This document shows, piece by piece, positions 26,320 to 35,581 of a stretch of 64,000 bases of DNA. Numbering within the stretch: the stretch's first letter is position 1; every line of letters begins with the position of its first letter. Under the pieces are notes generated by a model, which worked only from the letters and a program-made list of their open reading frames with translations, had not been told where the DNA came from and searched no databases. Source of the DNA: Alkalimarinus sediminis (GTDB taxonomy: Bacteria > Pseudomonadota > Gammaproteobacteria > Pseudomonadales > Oleiphilaceae); assembly GCF_026427595.1 (NCBI RefSeq), contig NZ_CP101527.1, positions 2,141,501 through 2,205,500 of the forward strand, written 5' to 3'. Made by a program: the position numbers and the translations under genes.

Positions 26320-28608
26320 CTAAGCTGACGGCTGATAGACACTAACCTTATTACGTCCGGCATTCTTTGACTCGTAAAGTGCAGCGTCGGCATAGCTAAG
26401 AAGCGTCTCTATTGAGATTTGTTCATTGTTGTACTCTGCTACACCAAAGCTGGCGGTAACATGCCCTACATCGCGAAACTCGTATGAAGATAGAGCGTCT
26501 TTTAAATGCAACGCGATCTGTTTGGCACCTTCACTGTCTGTATTCGGACAAACAATCAAAAACTCCTCACCACCCCAACGGCCAATCAGGTCGTTTGCTC
26601 TGATGTTAGCTTTCATAAGTTTGGCAAAGCGTTTCAGGACGTTATCCCCGGCTAAATGACCATACCTATCATTCACCAGTTTGAAATTATCAAGATCACA
26701 TAACACAACACTAAAAGGAATCTGATGACGCAAAAAGTCATTTAGGTGATACAACAAAACTTCATCAATCTTTTGCCGGTTTGCACATCGGGTTAATGTA
26801 TCGGTATACGAAAGCACCTCTAGTTTTTTGTTATATTTTTTTAAGATGATCTGACGGTAAACCACAATTCCCAGTATCAATATGGCAAATGGCAGATACT
26901 TCGAGAAGTCTGAAAAGTTAGCCGCTTTTTCATAACGCACTGAGATCCACTTATTGGTGATATCTTGCAAGGTCTGCTTGGGAATGCCTCTGATAGCCTT
27001 GTTAATAGCGTTCAGCAAAACCGGCGCATCATTTCGCACCCCTATACCCAGGTGCCAAGACTCGTCAAACTTACCGACAATTTTGAGTTCGGGATGATAT
27101 TGCTGTATCTCGTAACCAATAATACTTATTGCATCGATAAAACCAAACAACTCCCCTTGCTCCACTAGATTCAAGCCCTCGTTCACAGAACCAACTTCAA
27201 CAAAGGTTAGTTGCGGGTAAGATGATTTTAACAGCTCAACAAATGCATAATCTTTTACCACACCTAGCCTCTTGCCTGTCGCACTCGAGACATCTGCTAT
27301 AAAGAGCGCTTCTTGCCTTGCGGCTAACACTAAAGGAATTGTTAAATATGGGTCGGTAAATGAGAGATACTCTCGACGCTCTGGAGTATCCATTGCCATT
27401 GATAAAATATCGCACTGCCTACTTTTAGCAAATGCGATACTCTCAGACCAATTTGTGGTGTTTACCAACTGAATAGGCACCCCTAGTTGCTGCTGTATAT
27501 GATCAATATAATCAGCCGCCATTCCCACATGCTTGCCTTTAACTATCGCCTCTAGTGGCATCCAATTTGGGTCGACACACATATTGATGACTTTTTTGTT
27601 GGTAAAGTAAGCTTTTTCCCTGTCACTCCATTGACCGGCCTCCCCCGCTACAGTGGGAGGGTTTTCAATTGCCACCGGCCAGCGTTCATAAAGTGATGCG
27701 AGTTGATCTTGGCTAATAAGGCTCATCGCCTTATCCATAATACTCTTCAGCGGCTTATCGTGCTGATTAATACCTATATGCTCTGGAGATGGATAAAAGA
27801 GTGAATGTTTAAGAATAATATGGTTGTTCAAATCACTATTTTGGTCGCGCTCTAAATAATACGAAAAAGCCGCATAAGCGGATATTGCGACATCAGCCTT
27901 ACCCGCTACAACAAGACTAATCAGGTCAGGGATGTCGTTGGCGAGCAATAATCTAATTTCAGGGTAATGTCGCTTGATGAGCTCCTCATGATAAAACCCC
28001 TTTACAACACCTAAGACTAAATTATTCTCTCTAATACTCTCGAGATCTTTGGTAGCCTCACCTCCTATAGGTGACAACAAACCAACCGCAACTTCTACAA
28101 CACTCTTTTCAGTAAATAAAATCGTTTTCTTTCGCTCTGGGGTAATGGTCATGTTGGAGATAATATCGATCTCGTGCTTATTCAGCATCTGGACATATTC
28201 ATCCCATGAATAGCCTGTCACAAACTGAAATTTCAGGCCTGAAACCTCTTGCAACATTCGAATATAGTCGTTCACAAACCCTTTCGGCTGTCCATACTCG
28301 ATAAAATTAAAAGGCGGCCAGTTAGCCTCTGCATGAATACGCAAAACCGGATGCGTGTTTAGAAATTCAGACTCTTCTGGGGTGAGTGTTAAAAGAGGGC
28401 TAATGTCATGGCTTTGCTCACTGGCTGCATGAGCAGTCAACAAAGCCGCTTCACAGATAAGAGCAACGAGTAACAATGATCGCAAACATCGCACCTGCAA
28501 AAGCCTTAGAGGCAAAAGTGTCGATCGCTGAAAATAACTCATTAATAGCGTCGGCAATACCATCAGATAGCTAAACGTATTGTCTTTTTTATTATTTATT
28601 TGTAACAA
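26320..28608 (-). CDS. Diguanylate cyclase with two periplasmic solute-binding domains
   Basis: 762 codons. A signal or anchor segment (LLLVALICEAALLTAHAA) is followed by two tandem solute-binding family 3 domains: about 80-315 (VLRIHAEANWPPFNFIEYG) and about 330-565 (INMCVDPNWMPLEAI). A transmembrane helix (YLPFAILILGIVVYRQI) comes next, then a GGDEF domain. The catalytic loop is GGEEF (in GRWGGEEFLIV) and the preceding DxxxFK element is DLDNFKLVNDRYGH, so c-di-GMP synthesis is expected. The protein probably senses small nutrients. The real start may be ATG 28563 or 28542 because the first 20-40 residues look non-native. Confidence 0.9.
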   Translation of the reverse strand: MLQINNKKDNTFSYLMVLPTLLMSYFQRSTLLPLRLLQVRCLRSLLLVALICEAALLTAHAASEQSHDISPLLTLTPEESEFLNTHPVLRIHAEANWPPFNFIEYGQPKGFVNDYIRMLQEVSGLKFQFVTGYSWDEYVQMLNKHEIDIISNMTITPERKKTILFTEKSVVEVAVGLLSPIGGEATKDLESIRENNLVLGVVKGFYHEELIKRHYPEIRLLLANDIPDLISLVVAGKADVAISAYAAFSYYLERDQNSDLNNHIILKHSLFYPSPEHIGINQHDKPLKSIMDKAMSLISQDQLASLYERWPVAIENPPTVAGEAGQWSDREKAYFTNKKVINMCVDPNWMPLEAIVKGKHVGMAADYIDHIQQQLGVPIQLVNTTNWSESIAFAKSRQCDILSMAMDTPERREYLSFTDPYLTIPLVLAARQEALFIADVSSATGKRLGVVKDYAFVELLKSSYPQLTFVEVGSVNEGLNLVEQGELFGFIDAISIIGYEIQQYHPELKIVGKFDESWHLGIGVRNDAPVLLNAINKAIRGIPKQTLQDITNKWISVRYEKAANFSDFSKYLPFAILILGIVVYRQIILKKYNKKLEVLSYTDTLTRCANRQKIDEVLLYHLNDFLRHQIPFSVVLCDLDNFKLVNDRYGHLAGDNVLKRFAKLMKANIRANDLIGRWGGEEFLIVCPNTDSEGAKQIALHLKDALSSYEFRDVGHVTASFGVAEYNNEQISIETLLSYADAALYESKNAGRNKVSVYQPSA

Positions 28609-28892
28609 TATCAGAGCCTTAAATAGTCCTACATACCCAATCGAACGACAAAATTGCCGATCTATCGCACCATTTTATAGCATAGACCCTGTTTCAGATA
28701 TTAGATAGTTACAATCAGGCGCATTGGATATTAATTATGCACCTACCTCCTCAGTTTTAGCGTCCTTATGATGTTTTCTGTCAATACATTGTTACCTAAT
28801 GACAAGACCACCGATGTAGGACCCCATAAAATAGGGCTTCAATAGCTCGTCACCGTATTGTAAATCACTACACCAATCGGCCTTTAAGCGTA

Positions 28893-29627
28893 ATGAAAGA
28901 GTACAATTTTAAAACTAGTCTCGTGATAAAATCGGCAATATTCCACACAGGTTGTAATATCGGCCTACTCATACATTGCTGCTCAACCTTGCTTATCGCC
29001 CCTCTACTTAATGTGCAGCAACGGCAGTATATCTTCACTCGCTACAACGTTTTTGTTTTATGGTGGTGTAAAGTCGTTTGTGGTGTCTACTACGAAATTA
29101 AAGGAGAAGAGAACATCCCAAAAGGCCCCTGTATTATTCTTAGCAACCACCAAAGCAGCTGGGAGACCTTTCTATTTCAAACTATGTTTTCACCACTCAG
29201 TACCGTTTTAAAAAAGGAGCTTCTAAAAGTACCGCTATTTGGCTGGGCCATGCGATTACTCGAACCTATTGCTCTGGATCGATCTCAGCCGGTTCAAGCA
29301 TTTAAACAGTTGATATCACAAGGTCACGATAGAGTTTCTGCTAACCGCTCAGTATTGATATTTCCTGAAGGCACAAGGGTCGCCATAGGCGAGAAGGTAA
29401 AGTTCAATCGCGGAGGAGCCGCTCTGGCACACCATAGCCAAACCCCAATCGTGCCAGTGGCTCATAACGCCGGCTTATGTGTGCCCAAAAATAGCTTTAT
29501 TCTGACGCCAGGTAAAATAACCATTAAAATCGGAACCCCTATATACTCAGAAGGAAAAAGCAAAAAAGAGCTATATGACCTTTCAACACAATGGATTGAA
29601 TCTAATAGAGATGCCATGGCTGCCTAA
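28893..29627 (+). CDS. 1-acyl-glycerol-3-phosphate acyltransferase family protein
   Basis: 244 residues with the PlsC motifs NHQSSWETF (motif I), FPEGTR (motif III) and VPVAHNAG (motif IV), plus an N-terminal hydrophobic segment. Expected to acylate lysophosphatidate in phospholipid synthesis. It is a second, different acyltransferase from the YihG-like one. The first 284 bases upstream show no feature I can support. Confidence 0.88.
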   Translation: MKEYNFKTSLVIKSAIFHTGCNIGLLIHCCSTLLIAPLLNVQQRQYIFTRYNVFVLWWCKVVCGVYYEIKGEENIPKGPCIILSNHQSSWETFLFQTMFSPLSTVLKKELLKVPLFGWAMRLLEPIALDRSQPVQAFKQLISQGHDRVSANRSVLIFPEGTRVAIGEKVKFNRGGAALAHHSQTPIVPVAHNAGLCVPKNSFILTPGKITIKIGTPIYSEGKSKKELYDLSTQWIESNRDAMAA

Positions 29628-29649
29628 GAGCTTGCCTATTAAACAGCGG

Positions 29650-29985
29650 CTAATGGGACTGCGTTGTAAAATAGTTCTTCATCCACTCATAGAGGGTTGA
29701 TGAGGTTAGCTGACTCAACGACATACTCTCAAACTCTTCGTTTGGGTCTCTATCTTTATACGAAAACTGGTAACTAATGGTGTCGGGCTGCTGATCATGC
29801 AAAATTATAATAATCCGCTTACCGCTTTTCAGGCAATCTATGGTCATCAAGTCTGCCGGAACACCCCTCGAGCGCATGCTCTGATTAACACCCACAACAG
29901 GGTCAAGGTATTGGAACTCTCGTTGAATACGGGCATGTGCCTCACTGGCGGCATCAGATAAAAAAGCTAACGATTTACTAAGCAA
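29650..29985 (-). CDS. Conserved-looking hypothetical protein
   Basis: 111 residues, soluble. The central part (GVPADLMTIDCLKSGKRIIIILHDQQPDTISYQF) looks like a small alpha/beta domain, and the end (TSSTLYEWMKNYF) like a terminal helix. Not recognised with certainty. It converges with the acyltransferase gene 22 bases away. Confidence 0.65.
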   Translation of the reverse strand: MLSKSLAFLSDAASEAHARIQREFQYLDPVVGVNQSMRSRGVPADLMTIDCLKSGKRIIIILHDQQPDTISYQFSYKDRDPNEEFESMSLSQLTSSTLYEWMKNYFTTQSH

Positions 29986-30147
29986 AACAAACTCTCATCT
30001 AGTTCCTATTGACATCATCATAGCACAGGCTAAGTAACTCATTAAAAAAACAAATAACAGGTTGCGGGTAGGTATGAGATAAAACGGGAGGCAGTATCGA
30101 TAACGTTACATGTAGTAAGACAAGACCAAAATAGAAGCCCTTAATGC

Positions 30148-30210
30148 CACTATACAGAAGTATAACGGCACTAAACAGAAGTATAACGACACTAAACAGA
30201 AGTATAACGA
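30148..30210. repeat. 21-bp tandem repeat, three copies, within a stem
   Basis: Units beginning CACTA and carrying CAGAAGTATAACG start at 30148, 30169 and 30190. AGCCCTTAATG just before and CACTAAGGGCC just after can pair, so the array would sit in the loop of a hairpin. It lies 18 bases downstream of the glnN stop. Confidence 0.88.
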
Positions 30211-30228
30211 CACTAAGGGCCTTGAGTA

Positions 30229-32403
30229 TTACTTAATAAAAAGCATCTCAGAGTATTTCGGGAACGGCCACGCAGAATCAGCCACTAACCCTTCTAGCGT
30301 ATCAGCATAGCCCCTTACGTCATTCATTAAGCCGCAAATAGTATCTGCGCAATATCTCATATGCCCTTCAACACATTCGAAATCATGAACTTGTAACGCT
30401 TGCTGAAGTGAAGCAACAGCCTTCATCATAGCATCAGCGTTTGATGCGATTGATGCTGCAACACTGCTATCCATAGATATGCCAGCACTTGATGCACTGT
30501 TAATTGCAGATGTAAGCTCAGACAAGTAACCCATTGCCGCAGGGTAAATACCGGTTGTTGCCATATCAATGGCTAGCTTAGCCTCTACTTCGATCGATAG
30601 AATATACTGCTCAGAATAAACTTCGTAACGGCTCTTTAACTCTATGGGTGAAAGTACACCCGTGCTTTCGAATAGAGTTTGTACTGATTCATCTTTGAAT
30701 GCAGGAAGTGCGTCTGCTGTGGTAGGCGTGTTTTTCAATCCACGCTCCTCAACTGCCTTCTCATGCCACTCGGCTGAATAGCCATCACCACCGAAAATAA
30801 CTTTTCCGTGCTCTTCCATAAGTTCTTTTAATACCGCGAATACTGCCACAGTATGATCAGAGTTTGCCGCTAAAGCCGTTTCTAATTTACCAGCAATCCA
30901 CTCTAAAGAGTCTGCCAGCATAGTATTCATAGCTACGAGAGGCCCAGAGACAGACTGCGAAGAGCCTACTGCGCGGAACTCAAAGCGGTTACCTGTAAAT
31001 GCGAATGGAGAAGTACGGTTACGATCACCTGGATCACGAGTAAACGTTAGTATTTGAGACAAGCCCAAATCCATAACACCACCACAAACACTTGGCTCGA
31101 GGTTCCCGGTTTGGATATCTTTAAATACTTTCTCTAACTGGTCACCCAAATATACCGATAGAATCGCCGGAGGTGCTTCGTTAGCACCTAAACGGTGATC
31201 ATTTGACGCAGAAGCGATAGTTGCGCGAAGCAGCGGTCCATATTTATGAACACCTCGAATCACCGCTCCACAGAATAACAAGAAGTTAAGGTTCTTTTCA
31301 GGCGTGTTACCTGGGTCTAACAAGTTACCCTGTGTTGAGTTACCCACTGACCAGTTAACGTGTTTTCCTGAGCCGTTAACACCGGCAAATGGCTTCTCGT
31401 GCAATAGCGCTAAGAAACCGTGCTTTTTGGCAGTTTTCTTGAGCACTGTCATCAACAACTGCTGATGGTCAGCGGCAACGTTTGCAGCTTCATAGTAGGG
31501 TGCGATTTCAAACTGCCCTGGTGCTACTTCATTGTGGTGAGTTTTAGCAGGGATGCCCAATCGATACAACTGGTCTTCAAAGTCTTGCATAAAGACCTGA
31601 ACTCGCTCAGGAATGGCACCAAAATAATGATCATCAAACTGCTGACCTTTAGCGGGTTGTGCACCAAAAAGTGTACGGCCAGCCAATAAGAGATCTGGGC
31701 GGCTTGCGGCGAATTTCTCGTCAACCAAGAAGTACTCTTGCTCTGCACCACAGCTTGAATTCAATGGTGAAATCTCTGTTTCACCCATTAGGGTCAATAC
31801 TTTCTTGGCCGCTTTGTCCATTGCAGAGGTAGAACGTAGCAAAGGGATCTTTTTATCTAACGCTTCGCCTGTCCATGACATGAACACACTAGGAATCATC
31901 AGCGTAGCGCCATTTGGAGTGTTCATAATATAAGCAGGGCTAGATGGATCCCATGCTGTGTAGCCACGAGCAGCGTTAGTCATTCGCAAACTGCCGTTGG
32001 GGAATGATGAGCCATCGGGCTCACCTTTGATAAGCAAGCTGCCAGTAAATTCGGTAATCGCATTGCCATCAGAGTTAGTCACGATAAAACCGTCATGTTT
32101 CTCTGCGGTGGCATTGGTCATAGGGTAAAAAATATGTGAGAAAAACTTAGCACCTTTTGATAAAGCCCAGTCTTTCATCGCTGCAGCCACTACATCTGCA
32201 GTTGCTGCGTCTAGCACTGCACCTGTATGCACGGTCTCTTTAACGGCTTTAAAAGCATTTTTTGAAAGCGACTCTTCCATAGTTGCAAGATTAAACACAT
32301 CGCTTGCCCAAATTTCATTCAACGGAGCCGGCATTTCAGTACTAATAGGCTTTGCGTTTGTAATTGCGTTGATCGCCGCTAACCTAGATGCATTTCCACT
32401 CAT
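30229..32403 (-). CDS. glnN: Type III glutamine synthetase
   Basis: 724 residues from ATG 32403 (GGGAA five bases upstream; the frame opens at TTG 32415). This is the large GSIII family. Signs are the N-terminal SEWASDVFN-like segment, GEPDGSSFPNGSLR, PLNSSCGAEQEYFLVDE, QFEIAPYYEAANVAADHQQLLM, LLHEKPFAGVNGSGKHVNWS and NRTSPFAFTGNRFEFRAVGSSQS. It joins ammonia to glutamate using ATP. GSIII is common in Bacteroidetes and cyanobacteria and scattered in Proteobacteria. A sigma-54-like promoter and NtrC-like boxes lie upstream, fitting nitrogen control. Confidence 0.95.
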   Translation of the reverse strand: MSGNASRLAAINAITNAKPISTEMPAPLNEIWASDVFNLATMEESLSKNAFKAVKETVHTGAVLDAATADVVAAAMKDWALSKGAKFFSHIFYPMTNATAEKHDGFIVTNSDGNAITEFTGSLLIKGEPDGSSFPNGSLRMTNAARGYTAWDPSSPAYIMNTPNGATLMIPSVFMSWTGEALDKKIPLLRSTSAMDKAAKKVLTLMGETEISPLNSSCGAEQEYFLVDEKFAASRPDLLLAGRTLFGAQPAKGQQFDDHYFGAIPERVQVFMQDFEDQLYRLGIPAKTHHNEVAPGQFEIAPYYEAANVAADHQQLLMTVLKKTAKKHGFLALLHEKPFAGVNGSGKHVNWSVGNSTQGNLLDPGNTPEKNLNFLLFCGAVIRGVHKYGPLLRATIASASNDHRLGANEAPPAILSVYLGDQLEKVFKDIQTGNLEPSVCGGVMDLGLSQILTFTRDPGDRNRTSPFAFTGNRFEFRAVGSSQSVSGPLVAMNTMLADSLEWIAGKLETALAANSDHTVAVFAVLKELMEEHGKVIFGGDGYSAEWHEKAVEERGLKNTPTTADALPAFKDESVQTLFESTGVLSPIELKSRYEVYSEQYILSIEVEAKLAIDMATTGIYPAAMGYLSELTSAINSASSAGISMDSSVAASIASNADAMMKAVASLQQALQVHDFECVEGHMRYCADTICGLMNDVRGYADTLEGLVADSAWPFPKYSEMLFIK

Positions 32404-32500
32404 AATTGTTCCCAACTTGGTTACTTAAAAATAACTTTGCCACTTTAACAGCCCCATTTTGGGGCTAAAAAGCACTAAATAATATCAATACTAATATAAC

Positions 32501-32516
32501 AGCAATTATCGAACCA
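32501..32516 (-). promoter_or_regulatory. Sigma-54 (-24/-12) promoter for glnN
   Basis: On the minus strand the sequence is TGGTTCGATAATTGCT. It has the diagnostic GG, exactly ten bases, then GC of RpoN promoters, and TTGCT at -12. It stands about 98 bases before the glnN start codon. Confidence 0.65.
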
Positions 32517-32601
32517 TATTCAAATATATACAGAATATATTTTATATATAATTGATTTAATTGAATTAAGGCAATAAAGGTACGGAGAGTAATAAGGCTA
32601 G

Positions 32602-32669
32602 AGCACCATAATCAAACAGATTAGCGCACCATTATGGTTCACTTTAATATATTGCACCACTATTGTGCA
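32602..32669 (-). promoter_or_regulatory. NtrC-like enhancer sites upstream of glnN
   Basis: Two 17-bp dyads fit the NtrC pattern TGCACY-N5-RGTGCA: TGCACCACTATTGTGCA at 32653-32669 and CGCACCATTATGGTTCA at 32625-32641. A half site, AGCACCATAAT, lies at 32602. They are 86-150 bp upstream of the sigma-54 element, the distance expected for an enhancer. The rest of the 423-bp gap (32404-32826) holds no gene. Confidence 0.6.
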
Positions 32670-32826
32670 TCAAAGATATGAACGATGAGAGTTGACCTTT
32701 AAGTAGGTGCCGCACCGTATCTGCTCGGGAGAAAGGTTGCCTGCAAGCAATCGCAAAAACGTCACATCGCGCTTCTGCAATCGCTTGCCTGAGCAATAGT
32801 TCAAATAAAAGACAATAGTCTCTGGT

Positions 32827-33417
32827 TTATTCCACTATTTTGGTAAGTGTAAACGCGCCACGGATATCACCAACATTATAACCAACAGCCTGATCGTAGG
32901 GGTAATGCTCTTTTAGTTTTGCTGCTACGGCGTTATCTAACTGACTGCCATGGCACTTAACGCATAAATCTGCAGTGGGTATTGCTTTCATATAACGATA
33001 GAGAGTCTGCCCTTCTTGAGTAACAACCTCTGCATGATCCATCTTTTTTATATCTTCCCCAGCGGCTTTACGCTGCTCAAACTGCAGTAGCGTTTTTAGC
33101 TCCCAATTATCAGGCGTATTATCCGCGTTACGCACTTTTAACGAAGTTCGAGCGACTTTCCAGTCTGATTGAGATGAGATGGTTTCAGCGATAGGACCTG
33201 CTTGCAGGTTACATACTTCAATAGCATTGACCGGACCACCACTTTTCATCGCCGGTTTTAGTGCCGCCTTTAAGTCACCACCAAAGGATTTAATTAACGA
33301 GCGAGCTTCCTTTAGTTCCTTATCAGGAACGGCGACATCAGCACTTAACTGCAATGGGAGCAAGGTTAAGGCACAAAGTAGTGATGCATGAGAGCTGATA
33401 AATTTCATATATTTCAC
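32827..33417 (-). CDS. DUF3365 / Tll0287-like haem-binding protein
   Basis: 196 residues with a signal peptide (LLCALTLLPLQLSADVAV). One c-type haem motif, CVKCH, is at 152-156 near the C-terminus, preceded by a helical domain with EVCNLQAGPIAETIS, characteristic of DUF3365. It would be a periplasmic monohaem sensor or electron carrier. Single gene. Confidence 0.85.
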   Translation of the reverse strand: MKYMKFISSHASLLCALTLLPLQLSADVAVPDKELKEARSLIKSFGGDLKAALKPAMKSGGPVNAIEVCNLQAGPIAETISSQSDWKVARTSLKVRNADNTPDNWELKTLLQFEQRKAAGEDIKKMDHAEVVTQEGQTLYRYMKAIPTADLCVKCHGSQLDNAVAAKLKEHYPYDQAVGYNVGDIRGAFTLTKIVE

Positions 33418-33637
33418 CTTAAAATAGTAAGAACCGCTTTATCCATTGAGTAAAAACGTGGTTAAAGCTATTGATGAAAAGTAGTTTAGGAGACCTAACC
33501 ACAAATACACTCTGACCAAACTCAAACTTAATGGCATCGGAACCATATTAAATTGATTAATAAAGTTGATACTGATGGGCTGAGGCGACCCTGAAACGTA
33601 AAAGATACACGAATAGAGCTATAAAAAAGATGATATT

Positions 33638-33664
33638 TGTCATCCCCGTGATCTGGGGATGACA
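33638..33664. terminator. Hairpin after the arylsulfatase gene
   Basis: TGTCATCCCC, a seven-base loop, GGGGATGACA, located 27 bases past the sulfatase stop; on the minus strand an interrupted T-rich tract follows. Confidence 0.65.
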
Positions 33665-33690
33665 CTATTTAGTACCCTGCTTTGATTTAA

Positions 33691-35265
33691 CTACTGTGCC
33701 AAGCCGTTATCTTCGCTTGCTTGTTTTTCAATTGACGCTTGATTGGCCAATTCTGACCCCCTTGGTGGAAACGCCTTTAACGTAGCCAGATGCTGCATCA
33801 CAAGATTCTTGGCAGGGCCAAACGCCCACATTTTCTTGCCCATCCACTTGGTGTACATGCCTGACTCTTCAGCGGTTTTCTCGTAAGGATCCCTGCGCAA
33901 ATTAAATAAGAGCGGCGCATTCAGCTCTTCGCTAGGGCCACCCCAACCATGGTTTTGCACCACAAAGTGAGCTTTCCAATCACCGTAACGTATCGCCTGT
34001 AGTTTAGTTCCTGCATAATAGAATATCTCTTTACGCTGACTATCAGTTTCGCCCTTTAAAAACGACAGCTGATTATAACCATCAAGATGTACTTTCTTAT
34101 TCTGATAGCCCTTTAATAATTTTGCTGGTAAGTCTTGCGGACCACCCGCTGCTGCAACCAAGGTGGGTAACCAGTCCATACCATCAATGATGCCATTCAA
34201 GACTTTACCTTCAGGGATATGCCCAGGCCATCTGGCAATTGCCGGAACACGAAAGCCGCCCTCCCATGTGGTGCCTTTTTCACCATGAAACGGTGTTGTT
34301 CCACCATCTGGCCAAGTCATCGTTTCAGGGCCGTTATCAGAGGTAAATATTACGATGGTGTTATCAGCAACTCCCAGTTTATCGAGCTCTGCCAACACTT
34401 TTCCTACATTATCATCAAGCTCTTTCATGATAACGTCCTGCAACCCTCTGCCATTACCTAGCTGCTTTTCATACTCAGGTTTAAGATAGGTCCACACATG
34501 CGCACGAGCTGGCGCCATCCAGACAAAAAATGGCTTTTTCTTTTGTACCGCTCGATTAATAAAATCGACGGTATGAGCGGTCACTTCATCATCTAACGTT
34601 TTCTGTCGCTCAGGGGGGGCAGGGCCATCATCAACGATACGCTGTTTGCCCACAGGCCCCCACCGCTTATCCTCTTTTTTGCTATCGGTATCTGTGGCGA
34701 AAGAGTGAATAATATTGCGTGGGCCATACTGGTCATTAAACGCCTGATCTTTTGGCCAGTCTGGATCTACTGTATATTCCATCGCATTCAAGTGATACAA
34801 CCAACCCCAGTACTCGTCAAAGCCCCGGTTGGTAGGCAAGAACTCATTTAGATCGCCTAAATGGTTCTTACCAAACTGACCAGTGGTATAGCCCAGTGTT
34901 TTAAGCAAAGAAGGGAGTGTAGGGTCATTTTTATGCAGACCTTTTTTCTCACCAGGCAGGCCAACCGTATGCATTCCGGTGCGGATTGGCAATTGCCCTG
35001 TCATAAAGGCAGAGCGACCAGCAGTACATGAGGGCTGGGCATAGTAGTCAGTGAACCTAACACCCTGGCTCGCAAGCTTATCAAGATTAGGTGTTTTGAT
35101 ACTCTTAACACCCTGATGATAGCTCCCTAAGCTAGCCCAACCGACATCATCAGCCATAATGACAAGAATATTTGGTTTGTCCGCCGCAACTACGCTCATA
35201 CTACACAACAATAGTGCAGAGCGAGCGATCGTTTTAATCGCACCCGTCACATAGTTTTTTTGCAT
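33691..35265 (-). CDS. Arylsulfatase (formylglycine-type sulfatase)
   Basis: 524 residues with a signal peptide ending near SVVAADKP. The N-terminal metal site DDVGWASLGSYHQG is at 39-52. The sulfatase signature CTAGR is at 80-84, where Cys80 would be oxidised to formylglycine; alanine replaces the commoner proline, still within the C-x-[PA]-x-R rule. TSDNGPE and FHGEKGTTWEGGFRVPAIARWPG are also typical. It hydrolyses sulfate esters in the periplasm or outside. The required formylglycine-generating enzyme is not in this window. The substrate is unknown. Confidence 0.92.
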   Translation of the reverse strand: MQKNYVTGAIKTIARSALLLCSMSVVAADKPNILVIMADDVGWASLGSYHQGVKSIKTPNLDKLASQGVRFTDYYAQPSCTAGRSAFMTGQLPIRTGMHTVGLPGEKKGLHKNDPTLPSLLKTLGYTTGQFGKNHLGDLNEFLPTNRGFDEYWGWLYHLNAMEYTVDPDWPKDQAFNDQYGPRNIIHSFATDTDSKKEDKRWGPVGKQRIVDDGPAPPERQKTLDDEVTAHTVDFINRAVQKKKPFFVWMAPARAHVWTYLKPEYEKQLGNGRGLQDVIMKELDDNVGKVLAELDKLGVADNTIVIFTSDNGPETMTWPDGGTTPFHGEKGTTWEGGFRVPAIARWPGHIPEGKVLNGIIDGMDWLPTLVAAAGGPQDLPAKLLKGYQNKKVHLDGYNQLSFLKGETDSQRKEIFYYAGTKLQAIRYGDWKAHFVVQNHGWGGPSEELNAPLLFNLRRDPYEKTAEESGMYTKWMGKKMWAFGPAKNLVMQHLATLKAFPPRGSELANQASIEKQASEDNGLAQ

Positions 35266-35376
35266 GAATGGTTTCCCTATAAACCCAAAACAGAAATGGT
35301 CTTTTTATAGTAGACTAACATTCAAAACAGTAGTAACTGGGGAGGGAAATACTTTAACCATTAGATTGATGACCGA

Positions 35377-35553
35377 TCAGAGCTGCCGATCACCTTTGGG
35401 CGATTTTCGCTTTTGATAACTGCTCCATGCTATACCTGCAAACGCAGTCAAAACGATAATAGTGAACACCCCCACATGCCCTAGAAGCAAGGTTGCAAGC
35501 ACTAATAACGCGCCGATAATCATCACACAAAGCAGCGCTCTTTTACTTGACAT
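35377..35553 (-). CDS. Small two-helix membrane protein (58 aa)
   Basis: Read on the minus strand from ATG 35553 to TGA. It starts MSSKRALLCVMIIGALLV, has two hydrophobic segments (about 7-27 and 28-45) separated by LLGHVG, and ends in a charged tail (SSYQKRKSPKGDRQL). A GGGTAA-type ribosome binding site precedes it. It begins 28 bases after the outer-membrane protein gene and is probably in the same transcript. No family recognised. Confidence 0.55.
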   Translation of the reverse strand: MSSKRALLCVMIIGALLVLATLLLGHVGVFTIIVLTAFAGIAWSSYQKRKSPKGDRQL

Positions 35554-35581
35554 AAGATTACCCGCACCTCATCAGGAATAC

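Noticed and set aside
32451-32466. AGCCCCATTTTGGGGCT hairpin in the glnN leader as a terminator or riboswitch
   Set aside because: It lies between the predicted start site and the glnN codon with no T run; it may be a leader stem, but no known riboswitch core is visible.
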